Shown: piece by piece, positions 22,601-30,560 of the stretch
How the letters are laid out: the number at the start of each line of letters is the position of its first letter
Numbering within the stretch: position 1 is the first letter of the stretch
Source: Bacillota bacterium
GTDB taxonomy: Bacteria; Bacillota; Desulfotomaculia; Desulfotomaculales; Desulfohalotomaculaceae
Length of the DNA: 41,372 bases
Assembly: GCA_009711615.1 (NCBI GenBank)
Contig: VENI01000015.1
Span: forward strand, 1 to 41,372
Direction: 5' to 3'
The notes under the pieces: model-generated
Database searches by the model: none
What the model saw: the letters and a program-made list of their open reading frames with translations, nothing else
Told to the model about the DNA's origin: nothing
Program-made: the position numbers and the translations under genes

Positions 22601-23258
22601 AAATATCAACTATGTTATGTTTGATGGCAAACAGTGCTGCCTGGGTGCGGTCATGCACATCTAGTTTTTGAAATATGTTCGTGAGGTGGTTTTTAACAGT
22701 TTTTTCGCTAATGTATAATTTTTTAGCTATATCTTTATTAGATAAACCCCGGGCTATTTCAGCCAGTACCTCCAGCTCCCGGCTTGTTAAGCCGTATTGT
22801 TTATAAGGTTGGTCTTTCTGCTCTGCCATGCGGTTAAATTCTTGGAACACTTTAGTCATTAGGGCAGGGGGGATGAAAGACTGGCCGGCGGCCACGCCGC
22901 GAATGGTATTTATTAATTCGTCGGGACTAACATCCTTTAATACGTAACCCGAAACACCGCAGCGAATCATTTCAAACAAGTAATCTTCCTGGTCGTGAAT
23001 GGTAAGTGCAATGACACCTATTTCCGGGTTTTCTTTTCTAATAGTTTTAGTGGCTTCAATGCCATTAAGATTGGGCATGTTAATATCCATTAAGATAATA
23101 TCCACATCGGTGGAGCGGGACAACTCTACAGCATGGTTTCCGTCCACGGCTTCACCAACAACAGTGATATTTGATTCTAGGGATAGAATTTTTACTAGCC
23201 CCTCGCGCATTAGTGCGTGATCATCTGCAATAATTACTTTTATTACTTTTTCACTCAT
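22599..23258 (-). CDS. NarL/DegU-type response regulator
   Basis: A 219-aa two-domain regulator. The receiver has D12/D13, phosphoacceptor D58 in IILMDINMPNLNG, and K in VLKDVSPDEL. The LuxR-type helix-turn-helix contains LTSRELEVLAEIARGLSNKDIAKKL and SEKTVKNHLTNIFQKL. ATG 23258 is chosen because the domain starts directly after it and GGAGGG lies upstream; a further 14 in-frame codons precede it. It is paired with the DegS-like kinase 22 bp upstream. It may control the adjacent Tad locus; this is inferred from position only. Confidence 0.92.
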   Translation of the reverse strand: MSEKVIKVIIADDHALMREGLVKILSLESNITVVGEAVDGNHAVELSRSTDVDIILMDINMPNLNGIEATKTIRKENPEIGVIALTIHDQEDYLFEMIRCGVSGYVLKDVSPDELINTIRGVAAGQSFIPPALMTKVFQEFNRMAEQKDQPYKQYGLTSRELEVLAEIARGLSNKDIAKKLYISEKTVKNHLTNIFQKLDVHDRTQAALFAIKHNIVDI

Positions 23259-23280
23259 ATATATACATTCCCTCCAATGT

Positions 23281-24417
23281 TTATTCCGGGGTGGGTACAC
23301 TGAGTATTATTTCTGTACCCTGGCCAGGGGCAGTTTTTATTTTGAAATATCCTTTTAATAACTGTATTCTTTCTCTCATACCCAGAAGGCCAAAACCATC
23401 TTCGCGTTTTTCAGCCAATACTGTCTCTTTATCAAAGCCTTTACCGTTATCTCTTATGATTACGTTTATTTTATCTGCAGTAAACTCTATTTTTATTACA
23501 ACTTGATTAGCTTTAGCATGTTTATTAATATTAGTGAGTGATTCCTGAATCACTCTGAAAAGGGCCACTTCCAATGAACTGTCCAACCGACGCTCACTGC
23601 CTAGAACTGTTGTCTCCACATGGACTCCATTATCTTTGGTGTAATGCTCTATATATCTTTTAAGCGCTGGTACTAACCCTAAATCATCTAATACCATGGG
23701 ACGGAGGTCAAAGATTATTTTACGTACATCTGTTAAACTCTGTCTAACCAATTCCATTAAACTAAGCAGTTCTTCTCCAACTGCATTTGGGTTTTTATCT
23801 AATAATTTTAAGCAAAATTCAGCCCGCATCACAATATTGGCCATACTTTGTGCTGGTCCATCATGTATTTCCCTGGCCACGCGTTTGCGTTCTTCTTCCT
23901 GGGCTTTGATAATAGATAAACCTAGTGCTTGCATTTGCTGCATTTCATTAATATGAGAGCTTAAATTGGATAGATCGTTGGTAATTACTTTTAATGCCAT
24001 ACCCACGTTGGTCATTAAACCCTCAGATCTTTCAACCATTTTTTCCAGTGTTTTTAAATTACGTTCTAAATAATCTCGGTGAAGACGTAGTACTTTTTCT
24101 TGTTCTTGGAGTTCCAGCAGTTCAATTTGCTTTTTGTGAGCGTGCTGGTAGGCGTCTTTAATTTGGTCTTCGCGGAAATTATTAAAGTTACTGTTTACCT
24201 GTATTAAATGTAATCTAGATTTTTTATACTCTTTTTCTAATATATCCACCTTTTGAATAACAGCAGTAGTTTTTTCTTTGGTATCAACTAATTCTCGTTT
24301 AACCCGTTCATATTCCTCGCGGGCACTTTCACCTATTTGATAAATTTCCTCTTTACTGTTTTCAATAGCTTCGATGGTTCTTTTAATAACATTTTCTAAA
24401 ACGTTGGTATCAATCAA
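23281..24417 (-). CDS. DegS-like sensor histidine kinase
   Basis: A 378-aa soluble kinase without membrane helices. An N-terminal coiled-coil DegS sensor domain (about 1-165) is followed by HisKA_3 with H185 in VAREIHDGPAQ, then a HATPase domain with VIQESLTNINKHA, IRDNGKGF and DGFGLLGMRERI. The layout matches B. subtilis DegS. The start is TTG 24417, after GAGGATG about 8 nt upstream. It is cotranscribed with the DegU-like regulator from a clear promoter at 24490-24462. The signal is unknown, but cytoplasmic. Confidence 0.93.
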   Translation of the reverse strand: MIDTNVLENVIKRTIEAIENSKEEIYQIGESAREEYERVKRELVDTKEKTTAVIQKVDILEKEYKKSRLHLIQVNSNFNNFREDQIKDAYQHAHKKQIELLELQEQEKVLRLHRDYLERNLKTLEKMVERSEGLMTNVGMALKVITNDLSNLSSHINEMQQMQALGLSIIKAQEEERKRVAREIHDGPAQSMANIVMRAEFCLKLLDKNPNAVGEELLSLMELVRQSLTDVRKIIFDLRPMVLDDLGLVPALKRYIEHYTKDNGVHVETTVLGSERRLDSSLEVALFRVIQESLTNINKHAKANQVVIKIEFTADKINVIIRDNGKGFDKETVLAEKREDGFGLLGMRERIQLLKGYFKIKTAPGQGTEIILSVPTPE

Positions 24418-24461
24418 GGTAGTTCATCCTCATATTTAAATTATAACCCACGGTTTTCATT

Positions 24462-24490
24462 ATTCTATTTTGAATCAAACATTCTGTCAA
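24462..24490 (-). promoter_or_regulatory. sigma-A promoter of the DegSU-like operon
   Basis: On the minus strand TTGACA (24490-24485) and TAGAAT (24467-24462) are exactly 17 bp apart and end 44 bp before the kinase start. Confidence 0.75.
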
Positions 24491-24557
24491 TTATCTTTAG
24501 GTAATACGTACTCTATACTTTGATTTAGGGGGTGATAGTAATAAATTAATTAATTAA

Positions 24558-24596
24558 TTAACATACCTTTAACAGATGTTTAACCATAGATTTACC
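24558..24596 (+). promoter_or_regulatory. Pho box: four direct repeats with 11-bp period upstream of pstS
   Basis: TTAACA (24558), TTAACA (24569), TTAACC (24580) and TTTACC (24591) begin exactly 11 bp apart. This is the pattern bound by PhoP in Bacillus subtilis (TTAACA-like hexamers, one per helical turn). It sits 112 bp before pstS and 36 bp before the small leader frame, so phosphate-starvation control of pstSCA is strongly suggested. Confidence 0.85.
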
Positions 24597-24631
24597 AGTG
24601 AGTAATAGGGTTTTAACAGGAGGGGTGTAAT

Positions 24632-24694
24632 ATGGTTGCAGTGGAGTTACGTGATTGTAAAGAGCAATCACAAAACAAACATACCATTAATTAA
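24632..24694 (+). CDS. possible 20-aa leader peptide upstream of pstS
   Basis: ATG 24632 follows a near-ideal AGGAGGGG site and opens a 20-codon frame, MVAVELRDC then KEQSQNKHTIN, ending 14 bp before the pstS ATG, with the pstS ribosome binding site in between. It lies between the Pho box and pstS, so it would be translated on the same mRNA. There are no obvious regulatory codon runs. It could couple translation or be an unrelated micropeptide. Confidence 0.5.
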   Translation: MVAVELRDCKEQSQNKHTIN

Positions 24695-24708
24695 GGGGAG
24701 GACTATTA

Positions 24709-25587
24709 ATGTTAAACAAAAAGTTCACATCAGTACTGGTACTACTACTAGCCTTGACCATGACGGTAACTCTGGTGGGCTGTGGCGGTGGAGAAGAAAG
24801 TGTTGAACAGGAAAATGCAGACAATGGAGAGTTAAACGGTACTATTACCGTAGCAGGTTCAACTTCTGTTCAACCTTTGTCTGAAGAATTAGCTGCAGCT
24901 TTCATGGAAAAGCATTCTGGTGTTACCATTCACGTACAGGGCGGCGGTTCCTCCGCTGGTGTTAAAGCTGCTCTAGAAGGTGCTGCCGACATCGGTGCTG
25001 CTTCCCGTAACCTGAAAGAATCAGAGCAAGGTAAAGGTCTGGTTGAGCACAAAATTGCCATCGATGGTATTGCTGTGGTAAGTAATGCTGAAAACACAGC
25101 TGTTGAAAGCATGACTATTGAAGAAGTTCGTAAAGTAATGTCCGGCGAAATCACCAACTGGAGTGAACTGGGCGGTGACGATGCTAAAATCAACGTAGTA
25201 TCCCGTGAAGAAGGTTCCGGTACCCGTGGTGCTTTCACCGATATGGTAATGGAATACAAAGTAGACGGTGAAAAGAAAGAAGCTGAACTAGTAGCTGACG
25301 CTGCTATCCAATCCTCTAACGGTGCTGTTCGTACAACCGTTGCAGGTGACAAGTATGCTTTCGGGTATCTGTCCTTAGGTTACCTGGATGACTCCATAAA
25401 CCCAATCAAAATTGATGGTGTTGAACCAACTTCAGAAAATATTGTTGCTGGTAAGTACGGAGTTGCTCGTCCATTCCTGTACCTGACCAATGGTGAACCA
25501 GAAGGTGTAGCAAAAGAATACATTGACTTTATATTCACTTCAGAAGCTCAAGATATCGTAGCTAATGACTATGTAAGAGTTGACTAA
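24709..25587 (+). CDS. pstS: phosphate ABC transporter substrate-binding lipoprotein PstS
   Basis: A 292-aa lipoprotein with a signal peptide ending in lipobox LVGC (C25). The mature protein has the PstS phosphate-site segments AGSTSVQPLSEELA, IGAASRNLKESE, VVSREEGSGTRGAF and SSNGAVRTTVAG. It binds phosphate outside the membrane and hands it to PstCA. GGGGAGGA precedes ATG 24709. Codon choice (GCT, GGT, CGT, GAA) is more strongly biased than in neighbouring genes, fitting high expression. It lies behind a four-copy Pho box. Confidence 0.95.
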   Translation: MLNKKFTSVLVLLLALTMTVTLVGCGGGEESVEQENADNGELNGTITVAGSTSVQPLSEELAAAFMEKHSGVTIHVQGGGSSAGVKAALEGAADIGAASRNLKESEQGKGLVEHKIAIDGIAVVSNAENTAVESMTIEEVRKVMSGEITNWSELGGDDAKINVVSREEGSGTRGAFTDMVMEYKVDGEKKEAELVADAAIQSSNGAVRTTVAGDKYAFGYLSLGYLDDSINPIKIDGVEPTSENIVAGKYGVARPFLYLTNGEPEGVAKEYIDFIFTSEAQDIVANDYVRVD

Positions 25588-25617
25588 TGAACTTTAACAA
25601 AATATAATTTAGCCGTT

Positions 25618-25649
25618 GGAGGAAGGTGGTCATCGGACTGCCTTTCTCC
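25618..25649 (+). other. intercistronic hairpin between pstS and pstC
   Basis: A 12-bp stem with a few G-U pairs (25618-25629 with 25638-25649) and an 8-nt loop, with no T run after it. It is probably an mRNA-stabilising or attenuating element giving more PstS than permease, as is common for binding-protein operons. Confidence 0.55.
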
Positions 25650-25687
25650 TGCGTGCCGATCAATATGCAGATGAAGGGAAATGGCTT

Positions 25688-26572
25688 ATGGAGACTATGC
25701 AGCGTAATAAATATAGAGAAATAACTGAAAAAATAATTGAAAAGGCCTTGCTCCTCAGTGCCATAGCTGCAATTTTAGTGGTTGTGCTTATTTCGGTATT
25801 TATTTTTGCCCAGGGTTGGCCAGTAATTCAGAAGTATGGTCTAGGACATTTTTTGTTAAATATGGAGTGGAAGCCACTGGCTGATCCGGTACAGTTTGGC
25901 ATTTTGCCTATGATTGCCGGTTCATTTGCGGTGACTTTTGGTGCGATTATTTTAGGTGTGCCTCTAGGTGTTGGGTGCGCAGTTTTTTTGGCTGAATTTG
26001 CTCCGAAACGAGTAAACAAAATTGTGCGGCCTGGTATTGAGCTTTTGGCGGGTATTCCGTCTGTTGTTTATGGTTTTTGGGGCTTAGTTGTATTGGTTCC
26101 GTTAATCCAAAATCATATTGGTGGTCGGGGTATGTCTGTGCTTGCGGCATCAATTGTACTGGCAATAATGATTTTACCTACAGTTATTAATATTTCCGAA
26201 GACTCAATTAGAGCGGTGCCACGGGAGTATAAAGAAGGCTCCTTTGCTCTGGGAGCAACCCACTGGCAAACGATTAAAAAAGTAATCTTACCTGCAGCCC
26301 GTTCCGGTATCTTGACTGCAGTTGTACTGGGTATGGGAAGGGCGATAGGTGAAACTATGGCTGTAATTCTAGTGGCAGGCAATGCTACAATTGTGCCCGG
26401 CTCCATTTTGGATATGGTAAGAACTTTAACCGCTCATATTGCTATTGAGATGGGTTATGCTGCTGGAGAACACCAGCAGGCACTATTTGCCACCGGAGTA
26501 GTATTGTTTGTGGTAATTATGATTTTAAACTCTATGGTATTGTTAATACCTAGACGGGCAGGTGATAATTAA
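25688..26572 (+). CDS. pstC: phosphate ABC transporter permease PstC
   Basis: A 294-aa membrane protein with about six helices. It carries the PstC features: PVIQKYGLGHFLLNMEWKP near the N-terminus, then LGVPLGVGCAVFLAEFAP and ELLAGIPSVVYGFWGL, and the ABC permease EAA loop around REYKEGSFALGATHWQTI. ATG 25688 is chosen since GAAGGGA lies 8 nt upstream; the frame also extends upstream to 25616 without support. Its stop overlaps the pstA start by 1 nt. Confidence 0.94.
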   Translation: METMQRNKYREITEKIIEKALLLSAIAAILVVVLISVFIFAQGWPVIQKYGLGHFLLNMEWKPLADPVQFGILPMIAGSFAVTFGAIILGVPLGVGCAVFLAEFAPKRVNKIVRPGIELLAGIPSVVYGFWGLVVLVPLIQNHIGGRGMSVLAASIVLAIMILPTVINISEDSIRAVPREYKEGSFALGATHWQTIKKVILPAARSGILTAVVLGMGRAIGETMAVILVAGNATIVPGSILDMVRTLTAHIAIEMGYAAGEHQQALFATGVVLFVVIMILNSMVLLIPRRAGDN

Positions 26573-27423
26573 TGAGGACATCAGTGATGATTGAGGAGAA
26601 AATAGCCCGTGGTTTGTTATGGTTTTCTGTATTTATTACTTTAGGAATTTTATTTATAATTTTATTTCATATCATCAGTCAAGGAATTTTTCACATTAGT
26701 TGGGAATTTTTAACGGAGACTCCTAAGCATATGGGTAAAGAAGGAGGTGTACTACCTTCCATTATTGGTACGGTATACCTAGTGTTGGTATCGTTAGCTG
26801 TGGCTACCCCCATTGGAGTGATGGCAGGAATTTATTTGACTGAGTACACCCGTAACGGCAAACTGGTTAGTATTATACGTTTTTTTACTGAGACATTAGC
26901 CGGTATTCCTTCTATTGTTTTTGGGTTATTTGGTTTCCTTTTTTTTGTTATCTTTTTGGGATGGGGTTGGAGCATAATGTCCGGTGGTTTAACGGTGGCC
27001 TTTATGATTTTGCCCACCATTGTCAGAACCACTGAAGAAGCTATTAAGTCTGTACCTATGTCGTACCGTGAAGGTAGTCTGGCCCTTGGGGCTACAAGGT
27101 GGCAGACTATTTATAAGATAGTATTACCCAGTGCCCTGCCGGGCATAGTTACCGGTGTTATCCTTGGTATGGGCAGGGTAGTGGGTGAGACAGCGGCCGT
27201 ATACCTAACTGCCGGCACATCTGGATTTATGATCCCATCGTCTGTATGGGAACCTACTAGAACTTTATCAGTACACTTATTTGTTTTGGCATCGGAGGGT
27301 ATTTCCTTTGAGAAAGCATATGCCACAGCCACCGTGTTGGTGGTGCTAATATTTGTAATTAATTTCCTTGCCAACAAGTTGATGAGTGTGATGGTCAGTA
27401 AGCGACAAGGAGTAGAAGTGTAA
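26572..27423 (+). CDS. pstA: phosphate ABC transporter permease PstA
   Basis: A 283-aa six-helix permease. PstA signatures: GISWEF-like HISWEFLTETPKHMGKEGG, then TETLAGIPSIVFGLFGF and the EAA loop SYREGSLALGATRWQTI, followed by GRVVGETAAVYLTAG. The start ATG 26572 overlaps the pstC stop (TAATG); ATG 26587 is an alternative. A terminator follows, so the operon ends here without the ATPase gene pstB or phoU, which must be elsewhere if the transporter works. Confidence 0.94.
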   Translation: MRTSVMIEEKIARGLLWFSVFITLGILFIILFHIISQGIFHISWEFLTETPKHMGKEGGVLPSIIGTVYLVLVSLAVATPIGVMAGIYLTEYTRNGKLVSIIRFFTETLAGIPSIVFGLFGFLFFVIFLGWGWSIMSGGLTVAFMILPTIVRTTEEAIKSVPMSYREGSLALGATRWQTIYKIVLPSALPGIVTGVILGMGRVVGETAAVYLTAGTSGFMIPSSVWEPTRTLSVHLFVLASEGISFEKAYATATVLVVLIFVINFLANKLMSVMVSKRQGVEV

Positions 27424-27450
27424 TATCCCTCCCCCTTATATAGACTATGG

Positions 27451-27477
27451 CAGTGCTTAACGGCACTGTCTTTTTTT
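27451..27477 (+). terminator. terminator of pstSCA
   Basis: CAGTGC pairs with GCACTG around loop TTAACG and is followed by CTTTTTTT. Confidence 0.85.
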
Positions 27478-27500
27478 ATTGATAGTGTGAATATGAAAGT

Positions 27501-27550
27501 GGAATTCAGGAGTCAGGAGACAGGACTCAGAATAAAAACCAAAAAATGTT
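27501..27550. repeat. GAGTCAG-type dispersed repeat, copy B
   Basis: GAATTCAGGAGTCAGGAGAC followed by AGGACTCAGAATAAAAACC. It shares GACTCAGAATAAA-AACC with copy A (5230-5249, GAGTCAGAATAAAGAACC) and the GTCAGGAG core with copy C (40771). It lies in an intergenic gap after a terminator. Confidence 0.5.
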
Positions 27551-27767
27551 TAGTAGTAATCGGTGCCCTCACCGAGCCGTTGTTTGAAATTGCTTTTATC
27601 ATACGGAATGACTAGGGTGTCATTTCTAGCGTTTCTGCATGCATGATTACATGCACCTCATTATCAATTCATTTTTTATAAATTTGCAACGCTACTAGTG
27701 TATTCTGATAAATAGAGTTCTCCCCGGTTAAACTATGTTGGAAATTAAAAATACTGGGAGGGATTTT

Positions 27768-29408
27768 ATGTTTCATGGTAATGTGGTGACAATGCCCCAG
27801 CGGCAAAATATATCACAAACCATATTGCAACAATTATCCAACTGGGGTGTAAAAACCATTTATGGTTATGCAGGTGATTCCATTCTAAGTTTTTTAGCTG
27901 CTATTGCTGAACAAAATAATATTAAATTTGTTTCCACTAAAAACGAAGAAGCAGCGGCACTAATGGCTTCTGCTGAGGCGAAGCTCACAGGTAACATGGC
28001 GGTGTGTCTAGCTCATGCTGGGCCAGGGTGTGCTCATTTAATAAATGGTCTGGCCGATGCATATTTGGATCGGGTACCTGTATTGGCTATAACTGGCCAG
28101 GTGGAAAGTGAATTTATTGGGACTGATCACAAACAATACATTGATCAACAGGGATTATTTAAATCTGTAACCAGTTACACTAATCTAATAACCAGTCCAT
28201 TATCCTTGGTAAACACTTTAAACAAGGCTATTAAAACAGCTATCTCCCAAAAAACTGTTTCTCATATCTCCATTCCTAAGGACTATTTTATATTGGAAAG
28301 TGTTGAGCCACCTAGGCCAGCTGAACCATATCTTACCACTGCACCAATATCATCACCTGATGTAATTAATGGGGCGATCTCTAAGCTAAATCAAGCCCAA
28401 AGGCCGGTAATAATTATTGGGCGCGGAGCTTGGGGACAGACAGAGGCGGTACAGCAACTGTCAGAGAAGTGGGGGGCAGCAGTGGTAAATACACTGGCAG
28501 GCACTGGGGTGGTACCACATCAATTTCCATTTGCGGTAGGTGGCTTTGGTTTGGCGGGTACTGGAGCAGCAAAGGAAGTCCTAAATAATGCTGATATGGT
28601 GTTACGCTTAGGTGCCACATGGTGGCCAGAAAAATATGTGCATCGAGAGCTGAGAATAGTTCAGGTAGATAGTGAACCGGCCAGCATAGGGTCTCCTGTG
28701 CCGGTGGAATATGGAGTTGTAGGTCAGGTTAGTGATATACTACCTACACTGATTAATGGTATAAACCCAACCATGCGTAGTAATTGGAGACAGTATATAG
28801 AAGATCAAAAACTACAGTGGCAGCAACTTATTAATCAAGAGACAGCGGTGAAACCTGGAGAGCCAATAACTCCGCCAATGGTAATGAAAGCAATTCAAGA
28901 CTCAATTTATGATAATGCCCTAATTGCACTGGATACCGGAAATCACTCTGTGTGGTTTGGCCGTGACTTTCAGGCATCCCACCAAAATGTGCTGTTATCC
29001 GGTAAATGGCGTACTATGGGGTTTGGCTTACCTGCAGCCAATTCAGCAGCGATAAATCAGCCAGGTAGGCAGGTGGTAGCCATTGTGGGAGATGGTTGTT
29101 TAAACATGCAGCTGGCAGAATTAACCACTACTGCTCAACTTAATCAGCCTATTACAATAGTTGTATTAAAAAATAACATGCTAGGTATGGAAAAAGGGAG
29201 AATGCACGTGGCAGAGATGCCGCAGCTAGGTGTAGACTTGTACAATCCCGATTTTACCTCGGTGGCAGAAGCCTGTGGTATAAAAGCATGGCAGATTAAT
29301 GATAGTGCCCTGCTTTACGATGCAGTTCATCAGGCAATGGCCAGCAACAAACCTTCATTAGTGGAAGTGTCGGTACATGAACTTATTCCACCAGGTTTAA
29401 CAATGTAG
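27768..29408 (+). CDS. pyruvate oxidase-like thiamine diphosphate enzyme
   Basis: A 546-aa enzyme with the three-domain pyruvate oxidase/acetolactate synthase architecture. The N-terminal PYR domain has the ThDP-activating Glu in STKNEEAAALMA and the stretch AHAGPGCAHLINGLADAY, closer to PoxB/POX than to acetolactate synthase. A central domain with PVIIIGRGA follows, then the C-terminal PP domain with the ThDP/Mg motif VGDGCLNM and later LKNN. It should decarboxylate pyruvate or a related 2-oxo acid; the acceptor in an anaerobe is unclear. The E. coli PoxB lipid-binding tail is absent. ATG 27768 follows GGGAGGG; the gene is monocistronic. Confidence 0.85.
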   Translation: MFHGNVVTMPQRQNISQTILQQLSNWGVKTIYGYAGDSILSFLAAIAEQNNIKFVSTKNEEAAALMASAEAKLTGNMAVCLAHAGPGCAHLINGLADAYLDRVPVLAITGQVESEFIGTDHKQYIDQQGLFKSVTSYTNLITSPLSLVNTLNKAIKTAISQKTVSHISIPKDYFILESVEPPRPAEPYLTTAPISSPDVINGAISKLNQAQRPVIIIGRGAWGQTEAVQQLSEKWGAAVVNTLAGTGVVPHQFPFAVGGFGLAGTGAAKEVLNNADMVLRLGATWWPEKYVHRELRIVQVDSEPASIGSPVPVEYGVVGQVSDILPTLINGINPTMRSNWRQYIEDQKLQWQQLINQETAVKPGEPITPPMVMKAIQDSIYDNALIALDTGNHSVWFGRDFQASHQNVLLSGKWRTMGFGLPAANSAAINQPGRQVVAIVGDGCLNMQLAELTTTAQLNQPITIVVLKNNMLGMEKGRMHVAEMPQLGVDLYNPDFTSVAEACGIKAWQINDSALLYDAVHQAMASNKPSLVEVSVHELIPPGLTM

Positions 29409-29449
29409 TTTATTAAACTAGGTTGTAATTGATCCACAAACTCTGAATA

Positions 29450-29489
29450 ACACAAAGACGCACAAATATTTAAAGATGCGTCTTTGTGT
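29450..29489. terminator. inverted repeat between convergent genes, probable terminator
   Basis: A perfect 13-bp repeat, ACACAAAGACGCA (29450-29462) with TGCGTCTTTGTGT (29477-29489), with a 14-nt loop. It is shared by the convergent oxidase and Mrp genes. No strong T run follows, so termination is only probable. Confidence 0.5.
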
Positions 29490-29558
29490 AGAGGTTAATG
29501 GAAGATTAATTAACATGTGTATATAAACAGGAATTACCAGATGATGCATAGAATATGA

Positions 29559-30434
29559 TTATGAAGCATTATCGGCTAATTTTTTTACCCTTTCAGGAAT
29601 ATTATTAAAGGCATCGGTCTCGTACTCTTCAATTCTACCTTTGTCACATAACTCGGAAAACTTAGGGTCAATGGGCAGTGTGGCTATCATAGGTAATCCT
29701 AATTTTTCTGCAGACTGACCGTGTCCTTTTCCGAAAATATTAGTCTCTTCACCGCAATGAGGGCATATATAATAGCTCATGTTCTCTACCATTCCTAGAA
29801 TGGGGATTGGTGGTTCCATTAGGTTAACCATTTTAACAGCCTTGCGTACAACCATGGAAGCTAAATCCTGAGGTGAATTAACAATTACTAAAGCATTTAA
29901 CGGTAGTTGTTGCATTACAGTTAATGGAACATCACCAGTACCTGGGGGTAAATCTAAAAGCAAGTAGTCCAGTTTGCCCCATTCAACATCAGTCCAAAAC
30001 TGTTTTACAGCACCGGCCAGAATAGGTCCGCGCCAAATGACAGGGTCATCTTCATGCTCCAATAACAAGTTTAGGGACATGATTTTAATGTTTAATAGAC
30101 TAGTTTTAGGTGGTTCAAAACCAATACCAGTGCCTTTTCCTGGGCGTTCAACAACACCAAACATTTTAGGAATACTGGGGCCGGTTATGTCTGCATCTAG
30201 AATGCCCACTTTGTAACCCTGCTTGGCCAAACTAACAGCCAACAGCGATGTGACTGAAGATTTACCAACACCGCCTTTGCCGCTCATAACAGCGATAACA
30301 TTTTCTACCATTGTGGAATCGTTAGCGGACAATTTTTGAGGTTCTTGTTCTTGATTGCTGGTTCCAGTACTGCAACTGTCAGTGTTACAGGAACTTTGTT
30401 GATTTTCTTGACAACTTGAACATTTTTCATCCAT
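29559..30434 (-). CDS. mrp: Mrp/NBP35-type iron-sulfur P-loop ATPase
   Basis: A 291-aa protein. The N-terminus carries four cysteines (C5, C8, C16, C21) in a Ser/Gln-rich tail, like NBP35-type Mrp proteins. The core has deviant Walker A SGKGGVGKSS, GILDADITGPSIPKM, LLLDLPPGTGD and the C-terminal CxxC in YICPHCGEE that bridges an iron-sulfur cluster. The family transfers FeS clusters to apo-proteins, which suits the many FeS enzymes here. The start ATG 30434 is preceded by a GGGGGAAAT site. It is monocistronic and convergent with the oxidase. Confidence 0.94.
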   Translation of the reverse strand: MDEKCSSCQENQQSSCNTDSCSTGTSNQEQEPQKLSANDSTMVENVIAVMSGKGGVGKSSVTSLLAVSLAKQGYKVGILDADITGPSIPKMFGVVERPGKGTGIGFEPPKTSLLNIKIMSLNLLLEHEDDPVIWRGPILAGAVKQFWTDVEWGKLDYLLLDLPPGTGDVPLTVMQQLPLNALVIVNSPQDLASMVVRKAVKMVNLMEPPIPILGMVENMSYYICPHCGEETNIFGKGHGQSAEKLGLPMIATLPIDPKFSELCDKGRIEEYETDAFNNIPERVKKLADNAS

Positions 30435-30560
30435 AATTTATTTCCCCCTAACTATATGAACATTATTTCATAACCATAATATTACTGGTGTGCAATAAAG
30501 TCAATACGCTTTTGATATATAGTTTCAAATATACTATTGAAATTGCGGGAGGTATTAGAA

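Larger units (their letters stand above)
27424..27767 (+). other. 344-bp intergenic region before the ThDP enzyme
   Basis: Contents: the pstA terminator (27451-27477), repeat copy B (27501-27550), the short palindromes CGGTG-CCCT-CACCG near 27565 and TGCATG-ATTA-CATGCA at 27640-27655, and a weak promoter candidate TTGCAA (27684) with GATAAA (27707). No coding frame with a ribosome binding site was seen. Confidence 0.5.

Noticed and set aside
27560..27660. Possible riboswitch before the pyruvate-oxidase-like gene
   Set aside because: Only short palindromes are present, without a recognisable aptamer core such as the TPP motif.
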